A DNA stretch of 64,000 bases from Cryptomeria japonica. Its lineage: Eukaryota > Streptophyta > Pinopsida > Cupressales > Cupressaceae. The stretch lies in NCBI RefSeq assembly GCF_030272615.1, contig NC_081406.1:237877922-237941921 (forward strand). The letters are read 5' to 3'. The position numbers and the translations under genes are program-made. Shown one piece after another: positions 41,255 to 52,000 of this stretch (the first letter of the stretch is position 1; each line of letters starts with the position of its first letter). The notes under the pieces were generated by a model, which had not been told where the DNA came from, did not search any database, and saw nothing but the letters and a program-made list of their open reading frames with translations.

Positions 41255-42366
41255 ATGGAAAACTTAAGAAAGCAATTGGAAATAGCTCTTGCAGATTATG
41301 ACGCAGAAAAGTTGAAAAATATCAACTTGAAGATGATCTGAAGGCTGCACAGGAATTCATTCAAGGACTTCAGGAGAATCTCACTATTGCTAGAAGAAAA
41401 AAAAGAGAACTGCATGAGAAGATACAAAATGATGATGATGAAAAGGAAACTCTTAATGATCTTGTAAGCAAGATGAGGCAAGAAAACATGACCTTGAGGA
41501 ATGAGATGCAAGACATGACTATGAGATTTTGTAAAGACATTGAAGATAGAAAGAAGAATTAAGATGACTTGACTAGGAGACTCAATGATGCTAGAAATGA
41601 AAATCTAAGACTCAATCATGAAAATGATATGTTGAAGACATATCTGATTCACAAGGAACATGATAAAACTGAGCTTATGAGACAGAAGGAATTTTTGGAA
41701 ATTGAGTTGGCTACTACAAACCAACACAAAGAGAAATTAAAGAAAAGTTTAGAAGAACTTGATGATATGCTGAAAAGTCAGAAACCTAATGGAGACACTA
41801 ATGGACTTGGATTTGAAGTTGGTGAAAGCTCTGGTACTACAAACAATCATGATCATAGCAAACCGGTAAGACAACCTAATACCTACAAATTCAATGGGAA
41901 ATGCTTTAACTGTAACAAGTATGGTCATAGAGCAAATCAGTGTAGATCTAGAAACTATCAGAACACTAATACACCCACCAGTCAATGTTCTAAATGCAAA
42001 AGAATTGGTCATAATTCAGAAAATTGCAGAATCAATGTAAGATGTTATGTTTGTGGAAGATTTGGACACCTATCTAATCAATGTAGAACACATACCGGCA
42101 TAGGATACGGAAAGGCTATTCAGAAGAACAATGTGACATGTTATGCTTGTAACAAAATTGGACATATTGCAAAATTTTGTAGAAGTAAGACTTCACAGGC
42201 AAATAACAAAGAACCTAGTTTGAAAGGCAAAGAGAAGGTTGATGAGGTAAAGCAAGAATTTTCAAAACAATGGAATAGAAAGAGAGATCAAAATGTTGAT
42301 GAGACTATTCCTTCACCAGTAGAACAGAGTATTACTCTACCGGTAGGAGATTCTTCGTCTAACTGA
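41255..42366 (+). pseudogene. Element H gag, coiled coil plus four intact CCHC zinc knuckles
   Basis: The start MENLRKQLEIALADYDAEK matches D. A one-base loss near 41324 shifts the frame, and a stop lies at 41561 (GAA to TAA). The frame is then open for 265 codons from 41569. Residues 1-200 are a charged coiled coil. Four classical CX2CX4HX4C units follow at 41902-42180: CFNCNKYGHRANQC, CSKCKRIGHNSENC, CYVCGRFGHLSNQC and CYACNKIGHIAKFC. The tail is basic, then acidic and Ser-rich. Most copia gag proteins have one knuckle and a UBN2 region; this has four and no UBN2 region that I can see. It probably packages RNA, but direct evidence is lacking. Confidence 0.88.
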
Positions 42367-42668
42367 AAAGAAACCTTTTGGGGATATGGCATCAAATTGA
42401 AAATCATGCAACTTTACCCTCAGTTGCTAGTGAGAAGATGAACTTCTTCTTTACCAGCAAATGTGTTAAGTCTCACTTAACCAATAGGCATTTATTGTGG
42501 TAGTTGAAGGAAAAGACATTATAAATCAGTGTTTTTCACTCTTTTTCATTCACCAAGTATTCAAATTTCCTAAGAGCACGAAAAACCCGAGCGAAGGCAT
42601 CCACAGCGAGAAGTAAAGCAAAATCTTTCAAGCATCCAAACCTAAAAGGCAGATTAAGGTATTTATCA
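42367..42668 (+). promoter_or_regulatory. gag-ORF2 spacer with candidate internal promoter (element H)
   Basis: The 302-bp spacer has no ORF. TATAAAT (42520-42526) lies 149 bp before the ORF2 ATG. The stretch shared with D, CCCGAGCGAAGGCATCC, lies near 42586-42602, and TTAAGGTATTTATC directly precedes the ATG. Spacer length and motif order match D. Confidence 0.5.
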
Positions 42669-45600
42669 ATGGCTTCCTCCTCTGCTCCTAAATTCATTGC
42701 AAACCCTATTGTTATTGAAGTGGTTAAACGCCCTAGGCCTGTATTCAAGATCATTCACGAAGTAGCAAAACAAGATGATACCCTAGGTGCATTTTCTAAA
42801 ATCCCTAAAGGAGTTGCATATGCAGAAGACCCAAGAATTTGCATACATTGCCATATTGAGGAACTAGGTTCAGATGAAATTATGAAAATGTATAAAAATG
42901 TGATTTGTGATGAAAGTGGAATTGTAAAACATAAGGTTATTGAAACCCTAGGTTTTGTGGAAATCCTTGACATTCCAGAATTTCCTAAGTTGTGAGGATT
43001 GTACTTAGTAGAGTTCATTGAGAATTCTTTTGGTTAGACTCTATCCATAAGATCACTAGAGAAGCAGTTAAGGCTATGACTGGCTTACCTTCCACCGATA
43101 GCAGGCCAGATAAGACCAAGAAAGTTTCAAACAACATAGTGATGACTTTAATTAGTGCAACCTATGACAACAGATCCCTAAGAGTTAATGATGTGAAAGA
43201 TGATAATGTTAGATTCATTAGCATGATCTTAGGATACAAAACCACACATGCTAACTGACTGAACTCAATTTCCAGTTTATGTATCAAGAGTGCATATGAT
43301 ATGGTCAACAATGATCCTAAGATAGATGTATGTGAGTGGTTGAAAGATGAATTGATTGATAATTTGAAAAAAATCAAAGGAGATAAGAAAGGTACTTTCA
43401 GATTTGGCAATCTTCTTGTATTCCTAATGCTATATATTACAAAAGAAGTTCCGAGTATAGGCAGGAAAGACTTTGGTTATGACATATCAGTAGGTAAACA
43501 ACTATTGGATATCTTCACCGGCATGGGAACAGATAGGGAAAACAAAATAACTGAATATTTCCAAGCATTTAAGGCTAAAATGAAGACTAGGGAAAGATTA
43601 CCTCAGAGTATTGTAGAAAAGTATCAAAAAGGAAGAAAGATGAGATCTGGATGGAAGTAGTTCTTCCTAGAATTGTTTGGGTGACAAAGATGGATTATGA
43701 GGCTGATGTGAACATTATTGAGACATATGCCAAAGCCCTACTTGAAACCCCTAGAGAACCAGAGGAAAAGGTGTTTGGTAATGTTGAAACCATTAAAAGT
43801 GGGGTGCAAACACTGAAATAGAGAAAAAGAAGGGAGAAATATATCTGAAGTGCATCTAAGTAGGTTAAAGAGATAAAGGAAAATGTAATGAATATCACTA
43901 GTATCAAAGAAAGTGATTTGGAAGGTTTACAACCAGAAGCTCACATCTCACCGGTTGGAACTTCATCAAAAAGTGATAGCCCAGCTGAGTTTAAAAGAGT
44001 AGATAGGAAGAGAAAACCTTCACCAGTACCCTCTCCTCCTCCTAAGAAAACTAGGACAACAAGGCAGAAACAACAAGCAATAAGGCCCCCAGCTAAAAAG
44101 ATGACACCCGGGAAGAAAAAGGAAAAATAGGTTATCCCTCCTCTTGACAATCTATTGAATGAAATAACAGATGATGGAAATTTATCAAATGTTAGAAAAT
44201 TATATGATACATTTACCAATGAAGAAAAGGAAAGCATAGAAAACAGTATCATCTTACACCTAGACATTTATAAGAAAGTTTTGATAGAGGTGGTAGATGA
44301 TTTACCTAGTGATTTGTATAGGCAGCTTGATGCTAAAAGGATAGCCATTATGGAACTAGACAAGAAAATAAAGATTGAGAAACTGTCAATTGTTCACCAT
44401 GTTAAATCAGTTGAGGAAATTAATGAGATGATCAGCGAAGCTAACAGAATAGTATTTTCTAGTGGTCACCGGCATGTAAGTCTAACGGTTGGCAAAGTTA
44501 ATGAGATATCAGAAGAGACAATAGATAAATGGGACATCTTCTTTGTGGAGAAGGAGAAACAAGAAGAACTAAAAAGACCTAAAGCTTTTAAGGTATACCA
44601 AAAAGATAAAGATAAGGGTAAAGGCAAGGTAGGTGGACTACCAAATATAAAAGTGACAAACAATTTGCCACCTCCTTCTGAGACTCCACATGAGGATACA
44701 AATCTTGAACCAAAAATCTTGTACACAATGAACATTGATACTCAGGAGGTCAATATTGTGGTTGATAAGGAGACCACTGGTGAGAAGAAATATGTGGCTA
44801 CTGAGCCACCGACTAAAAATGTTGAGGTAGAGACACATGCAGAACAAATAGTGGAACATATTGAGATTGGAATGATGACTGATACCATTGATGCAAACAT
44901 TGAAAAACCAACAGATGAGATACCAGCTGCAGAAAATACAGAGAAACCTACTGAATCACCAGTAGTGGATAGTGCAGAGGTGCAGACAGAGAAACCAATT
45001 GTGGATACCACAGAGAAACCATCAGAAAAACCAGCAAAAGAGAGCACAGTGAAACCCACTGAGAAACAGGTAGAGAAAAAGGTTGAGTCACAGGTACATA
45101 TAGAGACAGTGCCACTGACAACAACTAAGAAGCCTAAACCTTTACTGATAGAAATGTAGACACAAACTGACCCACCAGAGGTCGAGGCAAGAAAAGTGGT
45201 TGCTCACACCGGCAACATGGATATTGTTAAGGTAATTGGACAATCATCTGATACTTCCATGACTGAATTCAGACCAACAAATGTAACTGAGGTATTATTG
45301 GATTCTATTAAGAAAATTACTGATTGCAATGCATTGGCCTATAAGGCTATAGATGATACCATCCCCATTCTTAAATTTATTGCACCCAAGTGCAATGTAG
45401 AAAATAAATATTCCTTGAGTCAATTAGACATATTGTTTAAGTACATCACCGGCAACACATTGACCGTTGATCAAATAAATGAAGAGACATTTAAAGAGAA
45501 AATGGATAAGGAAAAAGAGAAATTCTTTGATGAGACAATAAAGAAGTGCTTGGGATACATTGATACCCTCTTACCGGCACTAAGTAAAACAACAATGGAG

Positions 45601-46034
45601 TTTAAGGAACTATATAGAGATACATGTAAGACAAATCTTTTGACAGTGGATATCGATAAGGAGATCAACAAAGTAGAAAAAGAAATAAATGATATAGCTG
45701 ACAATATCATTGGTTCATCAGAACCAATATCAATTATAGAATAGGAGATAGCTAGATTTGAGGAGAAACTTGAGAAATTGGAAAAGGAGAAGGAAAGAAT
45801 AAAAGGCAAAAGAACTTAAATGTAGGCTCAGTCCTAAATTGGATAACCTCATCTCTTTGAGGAAAGAGATCTGAGGCACTTGTTTAGTAACATAAGACAC
45901 CAGAAGAGAAAATGCATCACCTCACCGGTATAATTCAAATAATAGAGGCAGCATTGAAGGACAGTGGCAGGTTCACTCAAAGCCTAAATTTGGTATTAGC
46001 AAACCTATTTCAGATTGTAACCAACCAGTTATAA
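42669..46034 (+). pseudogene. Element H ORF2, about 1,120-codon protein of unknown function
   Basis: ATG at 42669 (MASSSAPKFIANPIVIEV) to TAA at 46032-46034, interrupted by frameshifts near 42995, 43630 and 45810 and by a few stops. Parts in order: an N-terminal region with AEDPRICIHCHIEELG and RPDKTKKVSNN; CEWLKDELIDNLKKIKGDK and FRFGNLLVFLML; LPRIVWVTKM; a Lys/Arg/Pro-rich basic segment (about 44000-44130) that could be a nuclear signal; a second conserved block (IILHLDIYKKVLIEVVDDLP, ELDKKIKIEK); a Thr/Glu/Pro repeat linker (44880-45090); and a C-terminal coiled coil (FKEKMDKEKEKFFDETIKK). Amino-acid differences from D are often conservative. I cannot name a family. Pol motifs are absent. 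Confidence 0.82.
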
Positions 46035-46248
46035 GGTTTGAGCTAAAATTGCACTCAATTGACATTTTGACAGCCTTTGTCATTGATGTCAAAGGGGGAG
46101 TAGTAGAGAAAAGAAAAATCCAATGACTTAGAGATCATCTGCTCAGGGGGAGCACACAGTTTTGGTAAGATTTTCACAGACTTCAATTTTTTTGATATAA
46201 TTTTGAATTTTTCTCATGGGTGTTGCCATTAATGCCAAAGGGGGAGAT
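46035..46248 (+). promoter_or_regulatory. 3' untranslated region with two polypurine tracts (element H)
   Basis: The upstream tract TTGATGTCAAAGGGGGAG lies at about 46083-46100. The LTR-adjacent tract AATGCCAAAGGGGGAGAT ends at 46248. The arrangement is the same as in D. Confidence 0.78.
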
Positions 46249-47022
46249 TGTTGGCATTGCACACTCCAATGATAATTGTAGGTGATTGAAGGTATTGTCA
46301 TTGATGGAAACCTTGCAATCTTATGGCACCGGTAGGCACCGGCACCGGCAGACTCTACACCGACAGATAGTTCACCGACAGCGACAAGGATGTTTATCAG
46401 CACCCTAGCCAACAGAACTTTGTTTATTGTTTATTGTATTTAATTGTAATATGTTTTTGTAAGCTGACATGGCATATTGTAATAAGACTCATATATAAGT
46501 ATGAGATCTTGTAGATCATTTTGTAGAGAGATGATAGGATGGATATGTAGAGTGAATACTAAGGCAGATCTTGTAGAAAGGCTTATGGTTATTATATGAG
46601 CTTCAACCGGTACTAAACCTGGTATAGTAGATGCTTTTTGTAGCAGTACATTATATTGGATTCTCATAATCCATTTTGTAAGTCAGTGAGACTTCCTTTT
46701 GTATTTGAACAGTGAGCTCTAGGCAGTTGGCTTTCCTGCATGTGCAGGCACACTATTGTAAGTAATATCCATTCATTGGCCAGTGATTGAATATTGTGGG
46801 TCACAAATCCCACCAAGGTTTTTCCCACACTAGGTTTCCTCACCAAAAATCTTGTGTTATGGTGTGCTTTCTATGTTGTGTTTATTGTTCATATTTACTG
46901 CATTAATTCTTGTTTACCGGTACATTGTTTTGGAATGCAAACTACTTAATAAGGTAAGAAAATTTGTAAACCGGTTAGATATTGATTCACCCCCCCTCTC
47001 ATTATCTTTGGGAATCCTAACA
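46249..47022 (+). repeat. 3' LTR of element H
   Basis: The 774-bp LTR runs TGTTGGCATTGC...CCTAACA, directly followed by the duplication GGGCA. It retains more CCGG sites than the 5' copy at some positions, fewer at others. Confidence 0.93.
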
Positions 47023-47571
47023 GGGCAAACCTCTCACAATACTTGATTTACTAACATTTATCAAATTGTCAAAATTCACATGACAAAACCTCTTGTGCCA
47101 TAACCAGTTGTCTTCAATCTTTGCGACCAAACAACTATTCACATTAGTATTCAGATGAAAAAGATTACCTCTTGTCTTCTTTCCAGTAGCAATCAATTCT
47201 CTATTACTTCCAAGAATCCTACACACTCCACTTCTAAATTCTAGAAGATAACCCTTATCATTTAATTGACCAAAACTCAAAAGGTTATGTTTTAATCCAT
47301 CAACCCAAAAGACATCATCTGCATTGCTTTTTCCATTTAGTGAAATAGATCCTTTACCTTTAACCATGTAGGGTGAGTTGTTTCCAAACCTTACTACACC
47401 TCCATCAAATCCTTCAAGGGATAAGAACTTGTTCCTATCACCAATCATGTGGTGTGAGCAACCACTATCTATTATCCATTCATCACTGCTATCCATGTGA
47501 GACACCAATGCCTTTTCATCAGTTGGATCTTCCTTCATAGAAACAAGCACTTTCTCCTCATTGTTATCTTC
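47023..47571 (-). pseudogene. Element G protease and GAG-pre-integrase
   Basis: The minus-strand frame 47550-47017 is open for 177 codons. The copia protease active-site segment is DEWIIDSGCSHHM with Asp-Ser-Gly, followed by GGVVRFGNNSPYMVKGKGSI and KHNLLSFGQLNDKGY. GAG-pre-integrase landmarks are LWHKRFCHVNFDNLINVSKSS. It ends at RGLPC at the insertion of element H and continues at 40409. The active-site residues look intact. Confidence 0.88.
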
Positions 47572-48072
47572 TTATGATTCTTCATCAGTTACTTCTTCAT
47601 CAACTGCAACATAGCATTGTTTCTTGCTTTTTCCTTTGAATTTATTAAACTTCTCTTTCTTATCAATGTTAGGACAGTTAGCAGCTATGTGTCCAATTTT
47701 ATTGCAAGAGAAACACTTCAAGGGTAATTTACCTTTATACTTACCAATGCCTCTCGGTAATCTCCTAGCTAATAATGCCTCAAACTCCATCAGACCATCT
47801 TCATTATCATCCTCATCTCTGCTACTACCATGACTAGACCTACAGTCATTATTATGATAAATATATTTTCCTTTCCTTAAAGATGTACCGGTTATAGAAG
47901 CTTTAAAAGCAAATTCAAACAGTTTTGAAATACTATTATCAAAGTTGTTTAACTCAAATGCAGTCAACTTTCTAATAAGATAATGAATAGTGACTTTATC
48001 TTTAGAATTAGATCTCAGCTCTTGAATTGTAGAAACTTTAATAGCATATTGTGGTAGGAGAGTTCTAAGCAT
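47572..48072 (-). pseudogene. Element G gag, C-terminal part with zinc knuckle
   Basis: The frame opens at LRTLLPQYAIKVSTIQELR, mid-gag, immediately after an LTR breakpoint. It includes a Lys-rich stretch, RRLPRGIGKYKGKLPLK, and a single CCHC unit CFSCNKIGHIAANC. It is of the UBN2 copia type, close to K gag (RRLPKGVGKYEGKLPLK). The N-terminal half is deleted. One stop separates it from the protease frame. Confidence 0.87.
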
Positions 48073-49062
48073 GTTAGGACCTACCTGGTTAAGGGATTTT
48101 GACTACTACAGCTGTTAGGGAACAACAATAAATGATGTGGGTATAGCACTTAAGTACTTGCTTGATCAGATCCAATTCTAATCCAAATATGCTACACTTT
48201 GGCAAATCTCTCACACTCTGGTTTGGCTTCACACTCACTCAAAACCATAGACACAACAAACATCAACTAAATCGACATAAATAACCTTTACAACTAGGTT
48301 GGTTACTAAACCCTAGATACATCAATAATTTACAATACATATCATCTCAGATCATATCAAATCATCATACAGATTATTACAACATTTTACAAGACAATCT
48401 CAACCGTTGAGTAATCGTAACTCATCACAACAACTCGATCTGATACAAAGTCAAACCATTAGAACACTCTTCTAAGAACTTCGTTGTTTCTCAAGAAATT
48501 CCATCTTCAAAAGCACCAAAATAGAAAATCATCCATCTACATGGTTTGTGCCACGTCACCTCCAATATTTGAACTTGATGTAGATCACCGCCAAACCAAA
48601 AATCATTACCGATTAAGAGAATTCTTTATCGGTCCTTAAACCCTTCTTAAACCCTAGCAAACATACAACATAAATCATAAACATGACTTCTAGTAACCAA
48701 AATATGATGCGGTTCTGGTCATATACATATTACAATGATACAAACTCACATTTCAAACCACAACACTTCAATCATCACCAATCGCCAAATCTAATCAAAA
48801 CATTTCCTCGTTTACCGATTAAGGTCTAAATTCCCAGTTTCCTCTTTCTTTACCAGTAAGCTCTTTCTGGTAGACCAAAAAGACTAAGATGACAAAATAC
48901 AACATAGTAAACATCAGTTACCATCAATGAAAACACAAATAACTGATCAAATTCATCTAATCATGCAATCTCAATCTCTTCATCACAATGCCATCACAAA
49001 CAGTCCTTTATTGGTTCAGTCATCATTCTTCATCTACATCAGTTATGCCAATCATGCCAACA
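48073..49062 (-). repeat. 5' LTR of element G, gag-side end deleted
   Basis: It aligns with 37510-38320 of the 3' LTR and adds the last 170 bp missing there, ending CATGCCAACA (minus-strand TGTTGG start). The combined LTR would be about 1.5 kb. The break at 48073 joins LTR to mid-gag. Confidence 0.83.
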
Positions 49063-52000
49063 CATTCATTATCATATAGGTTCATTATTACATCTCATAA
49101 TAAAAGATCAACACATTCATTTATTAGGTTTCATTCATATAGATCATATTATGGACGAGGAAAATAGGAATTAGTTCAAAATACGAAACACATGCAATTT
49201 ATGTAAGCTAATCACAGAAACTCAAATTGTATACTAATATTCCTAATCCTACTAACAGAATAACTCAAACAAAATACCAAACGCATGCAAACCATTCATT
49301 ATTCCTTCAGGTAGACCTCATTGCTCTTCCTATAAATTCTATTATAGATATGTTGCTCTTGAGAAGCCAGGTGCATGAAACTAATAAAGAGAAGGGGATT
49401 GATATGCGAACCTTACTCAGAATATGTGATTAAAGATGATTGCTAATTGTTGGCTACTAATAATGGAATAGACAAAAATGATAGAGTTAAGCTATTTGCA
49501 AACTAGATGTTTGGACAAACTAATAGAATAATAATGCCAAAGTTAGATGCTAATACTGATAGAATAAAATTACTTATAAGTTAGAATAAATGATTGAAGG
49601 GGAGTCCTCAATTTATAGAAAATTGGAGACTCGATGGATGGGAAGGATTGAAAAGATTATTGATCATGTGGACAGATGAGATTGAATGCACGATAGAGAT
49701 GTAATTTAGGGAAGGATGAAGGAGAAGAAGGAAAAAGCGATGACATTGCAAAAAAGAAGATTTTTGGGGATGCATATCTCATTTTTGAATTAAAAAATTG
49801 AAATTAATGAGATATTTAAGATTTTCAAAAATCAAAGACAATAAATGAGACAAAGTTGCCATTTTTTGAAATTGGGAAAATATATTCAACTGAAAAATTG
49901 AAAAAATAGATATTACTCTCATGTGAGAAGATAATTAGGAAAATTAAATAAATAAAGATATTTATTTAATTTGAAGACATAATTAGATAATTGAATAATT
50001 AAAATGAATTATTCAACTATAGGATAAAATGAATGAACCTTTAATTAATCAATTAAAATTGTTTAATGAAAGGGGATAAATCAAAATTAATCAAATAATG
50101 CAATATTATTTAATTAATTTTAAAAGGGAAAGGGTTTGATTGCAAATTAGGGTAGAATAATTAGTAAAAAGGGGCTTAATTAATTAATGAATTAATTAAA
50201 CCTAAAAGGGCACGTTAGTCAAACTAACGTCTGAAGACCTTACTGAGATCATAATTAAGTCAATTTGGGTCAAAATAGATGAAATTGGAAAGAATGGGAA
50301 ATTTTGGATGGGAAATGAGACGATTTGAGTCAAAAGCTACAAATTAGGGCAAACTGGGTAAAACTAGCAATACTGAGTAAACCGATTTGCAATGGGTTAC
50401 CGGATGGAGAAGGGACAAATACGACACCATGGGACTGGAAAAGAGGGAAAAATGAATCTTTCACATATTACTGGGCAGGAAAGGGGATCCAATGAGATTG
50501 AAAATGGAAGGCAGGAAGCGGTGAAACCCTAAAAAGCAAGCCTAAAAACCATAAAACCAAGATGGAGAAAACGGTCCAAACGGACACTGCCAGAGTGAGA
50601 GGGAAAAAATCCAATGCAAGGGGTCTAAAGAAAAGGTCAAAATACAACTTTCACATATGACCAGGTAGGAAAGGGGAAGAATCTAAATAGGTGTGAAAAA
50701 TGCTAAACGGGAGGGTCAAATTAGGGGCAAAAAACCCTAATCGGGATGCAATTAGGCAAAATATCACTGAAAACATGACAAGCAAATGAACTAACAAAAA
50801 AGGGATGAGGTTAATGGTAAAGTGAAATCCCAAACCCGAAATGGGAAGGCAATGGAACAAACTAATCAAGGAACAGATGGGACAGGATCGTGCGATAAGG
50901 TTAAAAATGGAGAATGAAGGTGATGAAGATTCTAAGTGTCTAAATTTTGCCCTTCTTTGAGACAATGCAATTCAAAGCATTATTTCAAAGAAAAATGAAA
51001 AAAATAAATCATGCCCCAACAAACCAAAGGATGTAGATAAGATTCCCCCTCAAGAAACTGTTTATGTATGAAATAAATGAATGATCTCTCGAAAGAAGAG
51101 AAGAATGTTAGATGAAAGAGGAAAAATTATGAAAGAGAAAAAAAAAGTTTGTAAGAAGAAAAAAGACAAGATGAGGACCAATTATAATGATGAATCCTTT
51201 CTTTCATTTGTTCACCTTTGGCAATAGAGAGATTTATTTAATATGGAAAATGGATACATCGCATTGTGACATATATATGATCTCAAAGTGATAATGTTAT
51301 CCTTTTAAAAATGGGACAGATAAACATTGTAGACAAGGAATGTGTCCATGATGTGTTCTCAAAAATGGGGTTGTATGTCAAGGGTCAAGGTATGTGCAAT
51401 AGTCATAAAATGATGGAACCAACACACCCAAGATGGACATTTGTCAAAACATCATGAACAACATCCCACAAATAGAAAACAATAATTAAAAAAATCATGA
51501 ACCATCATAGCCACTCTCATCACTCAGTGATATCCTCGAGTAGCATAGGAACATGATCAAAGATAAATCAATAAAGATAAGACTCGCTAGACCAAGCAAG
51601 TCAACCATCATTAAGATCTTGATTTAAAAGATGATAGTTTGATTGATAGGATGATCATGATTTCTAGTTTCAAGAGTGAAGTACCCCGTTTAAGATGAAC
51701 CTTGTTTGGTTTCAAGTATACTACAGTCTATATAAGACACATGATGGTCAGACAAAGGACAAGTTGATAGGTTGATTGATGTGACATGTTGATCTGATTG
51801 ATTTCTAACTGGATTGATAGGTTGTCTGTTGATAAGTGATTTGATAAGTGCAGTGTTATGAGTTTTCCATTGTATCTACTCAAATATCTATCTGTTGCAA
51901 AGGACAAATTTATTAATGAAAGAAGATTATGGACAAATGATTATATGATTATTGCTTGGTTCTTTTTATTGTTTTTGAAATTTTTTAGGGTTTTATGGTT

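Larger units (their letters stand above)
40410..47022 (+). mobile_element. Element H: complete pol-less LTR element, best copy of the family
   Basis: This 6,613-bp element has equal-length LTRs (774 bp each), a perfect primer site, gag with four intact zinc knuckles, ORF2 (42669-46034), two polypurine tracts and the perfect duplication GGGCA (40405-40409 and 47023-47027). No pol domain is present. It is inserted into the GAG-pre-integrase/integrase coding region of element G in the opposite orientation. The gag frame has one frameshift and one stop; ORF2 has a few frameshifts and stops. Confidence 0.94.
36979..49062 (-). mobile_element. Element G: copia element with two internal deletions, hosting H
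   Basis: The minus-strand order is 5' LTR part (49062-48073), partial gag, protease, integrase (interrupted by H), RT (to 38321) and 3' LTR part (38320-36979). Outer LTR ends carry TATTC (36974-36978) and CATTC (49063-49067), a duplication with one difference. The 5' LTR lost its gag-side end with the primer site and gag N-terminus. The 3' LTR lost its pol-side end with the RNase H, 3' UTR and polypurine tract. Confidence 0.85.
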
